NCBI RefSeq assembly: GCF_024505145.1
Contig: NZ_JANIAA010000023.1
Location: forward strand, 1 to 64,000
DNA: 64,000 nt
Source: Streptomyces rugosispiralis
GTDB lineage: Bacteria; Actinomycetota; Actinomycetes; Streptomycetales; Streptomycetaceae
Direction of reading: 5' to 3'
A model generated the notes under the pieces. The model searched no databases and had not been told where the DNA came from. It was given only the letters and a program-made list of their open reading frames with translations. A program made the position numbers and the translations under genes. This document shows positions 59,053 to 64,000 of this stretch, piece by piece (the first letter of the stretch is position 1; the number at the start of each line of letters is the position of its first letter).

Positions 59053-62000
59053 TCAGATCAGCGCGGGTGCGGTGGGCGCGTCCGCCGACTGCGCGGCGCG
59101 CTGCAGGGCACTGGCGAGAAGCGCCAGGTCGGTGGGGCCGTTCCCGAGCTCGCGCAGCGGCCGGCGGGCGGGCGGATCGCCCATCCGCCGCCACTCCAGC
59201 GGTACGACGGTGGGCCGCTGGGTCGCGGTGCGCGGTATCCGTCCGGTCACCCGACCCGCCTGAAACGGCGTTCCGGCGGTGTCATCCGGGCGGAACAGCC
59301 GCCCACGGCCCGGTGCCGGGTCGCCGCCCGGGGCGGCTGCGGCGCCGGGGGTGGAGGTGACCGAGCGTGTCGAGGCGGCGGGGGATGTCTCGGATCTTTC
59401 GGGCTCGCCGGGGTGGGCGGAGCCGGCTGGACGCGCGGAGGTCGCCGAGGGCGCGGGGTTGAGCGGGCGCGCGTCCAGGGCGATCCGCAGTGCGGCCCGC
59501 TCGACGGCCGCCGTGTCCGCCGTACGGTCCGGACGGCCGGACGCCACGACCAGATGCACCCCGAGGCGTGCGCCGTCGCGGGCGATCGCCTCCAGCGCGC
59601 GGACGACCGAACCGGACGCCGGACGGCCGGGGCTGCCGAGGGCCGGGGCCACCAGAGCGTCGAAGTCGTCGACGAGCACGACGAGCCGGGGGAGGAGGGA
59701 ACGAGGACGGGCGGGCGCCGCGCTCGCGGCGCGCTGGGCGCGCAGATTGAGCGTGCGGAGGGTGTCGCTCGGGGGAGGGTCGATATCGCCGGGCGGGCGG
59801 GGCGCGACGACTCGGGGCGCACCGCCCGTGTGGGCGGCGCGGGCGACACCGGGGGTACCGGCTGGGCCGGGTGTACCGGCTGAGCCGGGTGCGCCGGGCG
59901 TACCAGTGCCGGGTGCGCCGGATGAACCGCGCGAACCGGCGACGGGTGCGCCAGACGAACCGGCTGTACGGGGTGCGCCGGCTCCACCTGGCGTACCGGG
60001 CGAACTGGCGCCGGATGTACCGGGTGAGCCGGGCGCACCGGCTGCGCGGGCCGTACCGGGCGTACCGGCTGCACCGGGCACCCCGGATGTACGGCGTGTA
60101 CCGGGCCCACCGGCCGCGCCCGGCGCGCCGGGGCCGGGCGCGCCCGTGTTGGCGCCCATGGTGCCGCCCGGATCCGTGATGCCCTCGCCGTCGCCGGGGT
60201 GGTGGGGCCGGTCGTGCCAAGCCGTGAAGTCCTCCCGGCCCAGCAGTTCGGCGCGGCGCTTGAGCTCCGAGCTGAGCGCCTGCGCGAACTCCCGCATCCG
60301 TACCGGGTCGGTGGCCGACAGATGCGTCGAGACATGCGGCAGGTCCGTGCACACCCGCAGCCCCTCGCCCGCTCCGGACCCGGCCCCGGACCCGGCGCCG
60401 TCGATGAGGATGAGCTCCAGCCGGTCCGGCCGTTCGGCGGCCGCGAGCGAGGCGGCGAACGAGCGCAGCAGCTCCGTCTTACCGGTGCCCGCCGCGCCGT
60501 CGATCAGCGCGTGCGGCCCCTCGGCGGCCAGATCGACCGCGAGCGGGCCGCGCGGCCCGGCGCCGAGCACCGCCAGCGCCCGGCCGCCCGCCGGGACCTC
60601 GTCCGCCGCGGCCGCCCAACGGGCCAGCAGCGACGCGGGCGTGGCCCGCGCCAGCCCCAACTCGTCCAGCAGCCGCGCCGAGTCCGGCAGCGGGACGGTC
60701 GGCGGGCCCTCGGAGCCGCCGAACGCGCCGTCCTGCGCGGAGGCGGCCGGGCGCAGGGGCGCGAGCGCCCGCGCGAACCGCTCGGCCCACGCCGCCGACA
60801 CCGCGTCCACGGTCACGGTCGTGGTGGCGCCGGTCGCGCCGGTGATCCCGTCGACCCCACTCGTGCCGGGCGCGGTCCCGTTCCCGTGCACGATCTGGAG
60901 ACCCGTGGCCACGTCGCCGCTCAGCACGGCCGCCACCCCGCACGCCGCGAAGGCGGCGGACGCGGAACGCGCGGCCTCATAGCTCATGGGCAGCGGGGAC
61001 GTGGGCGACGCGGCGGGCGCCTCGGCCAGACAGAGCAGATGGATTCCGGCCGCGGAACCGCTCACCGCCAGCCGGGCGAGCGTGTTGTGCAGCGCCGCCG
61101 GACCGGGGGCGCCGTCCACGACCACCACGGTGTACGGCCCGAAGTGGCGCGCCGCCACGGATTGCGCGGCGGCCGGGGAGGCACTCGCCCAGCCGGGGCC
61201 CAGCGGCCCGTCCTCCAGCCGCCGGGTCAGCTCCTCCGTACGGGCCGTGGCCTGCTCCACGTCGTACGCGAGCAGCAGCCGGCAGTCCTGCCCGCGCGAC
61301 GGCTGGACGTGCGGCAGCCAGCCGAGCCACGACCACTCGGCGAGCCGCTCCTCGCCGCTGATCAGCACGATCTCCAGCGCGGCCGGTGAGTGCAGGGCCG
61401 CCAGCTGCGCCACCACGGACCGGGCGAGCCCCGCGACCCGCGCCCGGGGGCCCGCGAGCCCCAGCGAACCGCACTGCCGCGGATCGACGGTCACGGGCGC
61501 GGCGGCCAGCAGCCCGCCGTCGGCCGCCAGGTGGTCGGCGGAGCCCAGCCGCACGGTGAGCGCGTCCGGATGGCCGGGGGCGCGCTCCCAGAGGCGCGAG
61601 CCCGGCCCCAGCGCCGTCATCAGCAGGGTGGCCGGATCCGGCCACCGCCGCTGCAGCGCCTCCGCCTCGGCGGCCGCACGCGCCGCCGCGCCCCGGTCCT
61701 CCGGCACCCCCGTGCCCCGCTCGGCCGCCTTCCCCCCGGCCAACTGCCGCACCCAGGCCCCTATCCCCCGCCGCCGGGCCTGCGCCCCCGGCGCGTCCAG
61801 CGCATACCCCGCGCCATGCGTACGCTCCCCGGCGCCCCGCTGCCCGGGGGCGCCGCCGTGGCCCGTACCGGCGGTACGGCCGCCGTACGGCGCCCCGCCG
61901 TAGCCTCCGTCGGCGGAGGCCCCCTGCGGGCCCTCCTGACCGCGTCCTCGGCCGTACGGCTGACCGCCGCGCCGGGCGTCGCCGTAACCCGCCGGGCCGT

Positions 62001-63432
62001 AACCCGCCTCGGCCTCGCCCGGCCCGCCGCGGCCCGCGGCCGCGCCGTCGTAAGGGGCACCACCGGGACCCGCCGGGTCGCCAGTGGTTCCACGCGGTGT
62101 GGGCCGGTGGTCCTGGGCGGCGTCCGGGCGGCGGCTGCCGGTCGGCCGCGGGCCGTGGCCCTGATGCGCGCCGCCGCCCGCGCCGGACCGGCCCTGGGCG
62201 CCTCGCGCGGGCTGCCCCGCCGGGCCCTGCCCGGCGGCTCCGGCCCCGGGGGCGCGCTCAGTGCGGCGGGTGCGGGCGGTGGACGGGTCCTCGTACGGCT
62301 GGTCGCCGGCGGCCGAGGGGCCCCGGCCGCGTCCGGCGGCGTCGCCGCGCGGCCCGGGGGCCGCGCCCGCACCGGGCCCCCACCCGTCGTCGTTCCGGCG
62401 GCCGGAACGTGGTCCGTCGGGGGCCCCGGTGCCCGCGTCGCCGCGCGGCCCGGGGGCCGCAGCCGTGCCCTGGCCCCAGCCGTCGGCATCCCCGTGGGCG
62501 GCGGGCCGGTCGTATGCCGCGTGAGGCTCGTCACCGGGTTGGCCCACCCTCGTCCAGCCCGTGCCCGGGTGGCGGGCGGGAGGGGTCCAGGGGCCCTGGG
62601 CGGTGTGGGTGGGGGTGGTGGGCTGAGGGGCGCCGGTCCAGGGGGCCTTGGCGTGGGTGGGATGGTCACCGGCGGGGGTGACGCGGAGGTGGCCCTCGCC
62701 GTCCGCCCGGACGGGGAGGCGGGTGGGGGCCGAGGTCGCCGCCGCCGTGGCGGGGACGCGCAGCCGCAGGGCGGACTCGCCGATCCGCAGCAGCGCCCCG
62801 GGCTCCAGGGGCACCGGCTGGGGGCCCACCGGGACGCCGTCGGCGGCGGTGCCGTTGGTCGAGCCCAGGTCGGCGATGGTCACGCGGCCGTCCTCGGCGA
62901 CCGTGACGGCGCAGTGCAGCCGGGAGACGTCGGGGTCGTCCAGGGGGACGTCCGCGTCGGCGGAGCGGCCGATGCGGACCTGGCCGCCGTGCAGCAGATG
63001 GACGCCGCCCGCGTCGGGCCCCGCGACCACGTCCAGGTGGACCGTGGCGTCGGCGACGGCGGTCTCGGGCAGGCCGGGATAGCCGGGGTAGTGGTCGGAG
63101 TCGGGGGCGGCCGGGCCGTGCAGGGACAGCACCGCGCCGTCCACCAGCGGCGGTTCGCCGAGCGCACAGCGCTGCGGGTCCAGCCGCTCGCCCCCCGCGT
63201 ACAGCACCGCCGTGCCGCCGCCACCGCTGCCGCCCCCCGCCTCGTACCCGGCCGCGGCGACCGCGTCGGCCAGCCCGCCGGCCACCGCGGCGAGGGCCGT
63301 GCCGACGGGGGCGGTGACCAGGACGTCCACCGCGCCCACGAGGGCGTGCGGCCCGGACGCGGGCGCAGGATGGTGGCCGGAACGGCCCGGGTGGGCGCTG
63401 CGCGGCCCGAGGACGGTCAGCCGAATCTGCAT
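59053..63432 (-). CDS. FHA domain FtsK/SpoIIIE-like ATPase
   Basis: A 1459-residue protein. The N-terminal ubiquitin-like/EccC-like region begins MQIRLTVLGPRSAHPG. An FHA domain lies near residues 155-215 (VRIGRSADADVPLDDPDVSR, ADLGSTNGT). A disordered Gly/Arg/Pro-rich stretch covers residues about 240-590. FtsK-type ATPase modules follow, with one Walker A, IDGAAGTGKTELLRSF, near residue 978 and Walker B LELILIDGAG near 1004. A collagen-like insert at about 1091-1189 splits the ATPase half. EccC/EssC proteins drive type VII secretion, but no WXG100 gene is in the window. The ATG at 63432 follows aaggga; the frame is open to 63510. Confidence 0.85.
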   Translation of the reverse strand: MQIRLTVLGPRSAHPGRSGHHPAPASGPHALVGAVDVLVTAPVGTALAAVAGGLADAVAAAGYEAGGGSGGGGTAVLYAGGERLDPQRCALGEPPLVDGAVLSLHGPAAPDSDHYPGYPGLPETAVADATVHLDVVAGPDAGGVHLLHGGQVRIGRSADADVPLDDPDVSRLHCAVTVAEDGRVTIADLGSTNGTAADGVPVGPQPVPLEPGALLRIGESALRLRVPATAAATSAPTRLPVRADGEGHLRVTPAGDHPTHAKAPWTGAPQPTTPTHTAQGPWTPPARHPGTGWTRVGQPGDEPHAAYDRPAAHGDADGWGQGTAAAPGPRGDAGTGAPDGPRSGRRNDDGWGPGAGAAPGPRGDAAGRGRGPSAAGDQPYEDPSTARTRRTERAPGAGAAGQGPAGQPARGAQGRSGAGGGAHQGHGPRPTGSRRPDAAQDHRPTPRGTTGDPAGPGGAPYDGAAAGRGGPGEAEAGYGPAGYGDARRGGQPYGRGRGQEGPQGASADGGYGGAPYGGRTAGTGHGGAPGQRGAGERTHGAGYALDAPGAQARRRGIGAWVRQLAGGKAAERGTGVPEDRGAAARAAAEAEALQRRWPDPATLLMTALGPGSRLWERAPGHPDALTVRLGSADHLAADGGLLAAAPVTVDPRQCGSLGLAGPRARVAGLARSVVAQLAALHSPAALEIVLISGEERLAEWSWLGWLPHVQPSRGQDCRLLLAYDVEQATARTEELTRRLEDGPLGPGWASASPAAAQSVAARHFGPYTVVVVDGAPGPAALHNTLARLAVSGSAAGIHLLCLAEAPAASPTSPLPMSYEAARSASAAFAACGVAAVLSGDVATGLQIVHGNGTAPGTSGVDGITGATGATTTVTVDAVSAAWAERFARALAPLRPAASAQDGAFGGSEGPPTVPLPDSARLLDELGLARATPASLLARWAAAADEVPAGGRALAVLGAGPRGPLAVDLAAEGPHALIDGAAGTGKTELLRSFAASLAAAERPDRLELILIDGAGSGAGSGAGEGLRVCTDLPHVSTHLSATDPVRMREFAQALSSELKRRAELLGREDFTAWHDRPHHPGDGEGITDPGGTMGANTGAPGPGAPGAAGGPGTRRTSGVPGAAGTPGTARAAGAPGSPGTSGASSPGTPGGAGAPRTAGSSGAPVAGSRGSSGAPGTGTPGAPGSAGTPGPAGTPGVARAAHTGGAPRVVAPRPPGDIDPPPSDTLRTLNLRAQRAASAAPARPRSLLPRLVVLVDDFDALVAPALGSPGRPASGSVVRALEAIARDGARLGVHLVVASGRPDRTADTAAVERAALRIALDARPLNPAPSATSARPAGSAHPGEPERSETSPAASTRSVTSTPGAAAAPGGDPAPGRGRLFRPDDTAGTPFQAGRVTGRIPRTATQRPTVVPLEWRRMGDPPARRPLRELGNGPTDLALLASALQRAAQSADAPTAPALI
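59850..60165 (-). repeat. Collagen-like coding minisatellite
   Basis: On the minus strand this encodes runs of Gly-x-y triplets such as GAPGTGTPGAPGSAGTPGPA and GVPGAAGTPGTARAAGAPGS. The DNA consists of irregular 9-nt-based units (gtaccgggc/gtaccggct types). Confidence 0.8.
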
Positions 63433-64000
63433 CGCCGTCAACGGTCCCTTCTGTCCGGGGGGCCGGGCAGGGGTGCCGACCCCCACCACCGCCCCCAGGC
63501 CCTTCGGCACGTACAGGTCCGTACGGGGTCGTACGGGTCACGGAGCGTGAGCCTCCCGCCGCTCGGCGCTTCCGTGCTGCCTGCATCCTCGCACCTGCCA
63601 CCGACACTTCGCCCGCCGCCCGGCGCTACATGATCTTGATTGGTCGGCTAGTCGGCCGAAACTGGCTGTTTGCGACCGGAACGGCCGTCCTCGGGTCGCC
63701 CTCGAGGTGACGGAAGCCGCCCGATCGCGCCCCTCCGCGCCCGTTTGAGCGGCGATTGAGCGGTCAACGAGCGACCCGGACCACCGTTGGCAACCATCCG
63801 GCCGGATCACACGTCTTCCCCCGCGCCGGACACCCTTGCCGGACACCTTTGCCGGACACCCGCGCCGGACACCCGCGCCGGACCCCGTTCCGGACCCTCG
63901 TGTGGTGATCGGATAGGGCTCACCGTGCGTCGCCATTACAGTGGGGCGGACGAGCATCACAAGACGAGCATCAGAGCAGACCCACACAGCAGAACACCCA
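63433..64000. other. 568-bp noncoding right edge with tandem repeats
   Basis: gccggacacc-based units of about 16 nt repeat five times at 63822-63890. gacgagcatca occurs twice, at 63949 and 63963. tacagt at 63937-63942 could be a -10 element for a plus-strand gene beyond the window. A minus-strand ORF at 63538-63987 crosses these repeats and has no recognisable domain. The FHA-FtsK promoter should also be here. Confidence 0.45.

Noticed and set aside
59053..63432. Complete type VII secretion locus
   Set aside because: Only the FHA-FtsK protein is present; no WXG100, EccB, EccD or mycosin gene was found in the window.
61390..63633. Plus-strand frame of 747 codons over the FHA-FtsK gene
   Set aside because: The FHA and ATPase motifs lie on the minus strand; the plus frame is featureless.
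63538..63987. 149-codon minus-strand frame at the right edge
   Set aside because: Crosses tandem repeats, has no domain or RBS, and lies in the expected promoter region.

Overview
The window is high-GC actinobacterial DNA that reads as a Streptomyces chromosome. The evidence is strong third-position GC bias, GTG and TTG starts, and the conserved run mtnA-mtrA-mtrB-lpqB-comF-hpf-response regulator-secA-Rv3235-like gene. Several other families are typical of the genus: a DUF397/XRE/RsbW-like triad, NAD-dependent glutamate dehydrogenase of about 1680 residues, and a sugar ABC transporter without its own ATPase. Species cannot be fixed from the sequence alone. I saw no tRNA, rRNA or CRISPR array.

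Layout. (1) 0.25-19.3 kb is core chromosome: a multi-spanning membrane protein, mtnA, the MtrA/MtrB two-component system with lipoprotein LpqB, ComF, hibernation factor HPF, an orphan NarL-type response regulator, a YcaQ-like winged-helix protein, a GNAT acetyltransferase, SecA, an Rv3235-family protein, a DUF6912 protein, a HAD phosphatase and a DJ-1/PfpI protein. (2) 19.7-24.8 kb is the large NAD-glutamate dehydrogenase. (3) 24.9-35.7 kb and 41.7-47.1 kb are two halves of a cell-wall glycopolymer locus. They hold two bifunctional GT2/CDP-glycerol-type phosphotransferases, two paralogous GT2 enzymes facing each other, a membrane-anchored TagB-like protein, a polytopic glycosyltransferase, a Stealth phosphotransferase and an FkbM methyltransferase. 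(4) 35.7-41.7 kb lies between those halves. It carries a VOC protein, an XRE regulator and a six-gene operon ending in tgmA-tgmB-tgmC, a graspetide (omega-ester-linked RiPP) pathway whose methyltransferase is PIMT-like. A GntR remnant sits at its right edge. (5) 47.2-55.1 kb is a rearranged region with a decayed Lrp gene, a serine-recombinase fragment, an SDR/LysR divergent pair, a membrane protein plus winged-helix regulator, an internally deleted kinase pseudogene, an HTH protein, a secreted DUF4232 protein and a WhiJ/AbaA-like triad. (6) 55.1-58.8 kb is a sugar ABC importer operon. (7) 59.1-63.4 kb is a giant FHA-FtsK ATPase with a collagen-like insert.

How it fits together. MtrAB-LpqB and SecA link envelope homeostasis with secretion, and the glycosyltransferase blocks would build or decorate wall glycopolymer. 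The RiPP operon is the most notable accessory system: TgmA supplies leader and core, TgmB forms side-chain esters or amides by ATP-grasp chemistry, and TgmC probably methylates an Asp that can collapse to aspartimide. It is preceded by three translationally coupled small genes of unknown role, one of them a serine-recombinase fold that lacks the nucleophilic serine. Minisatellite repeats occur both between and inside genes across the window.
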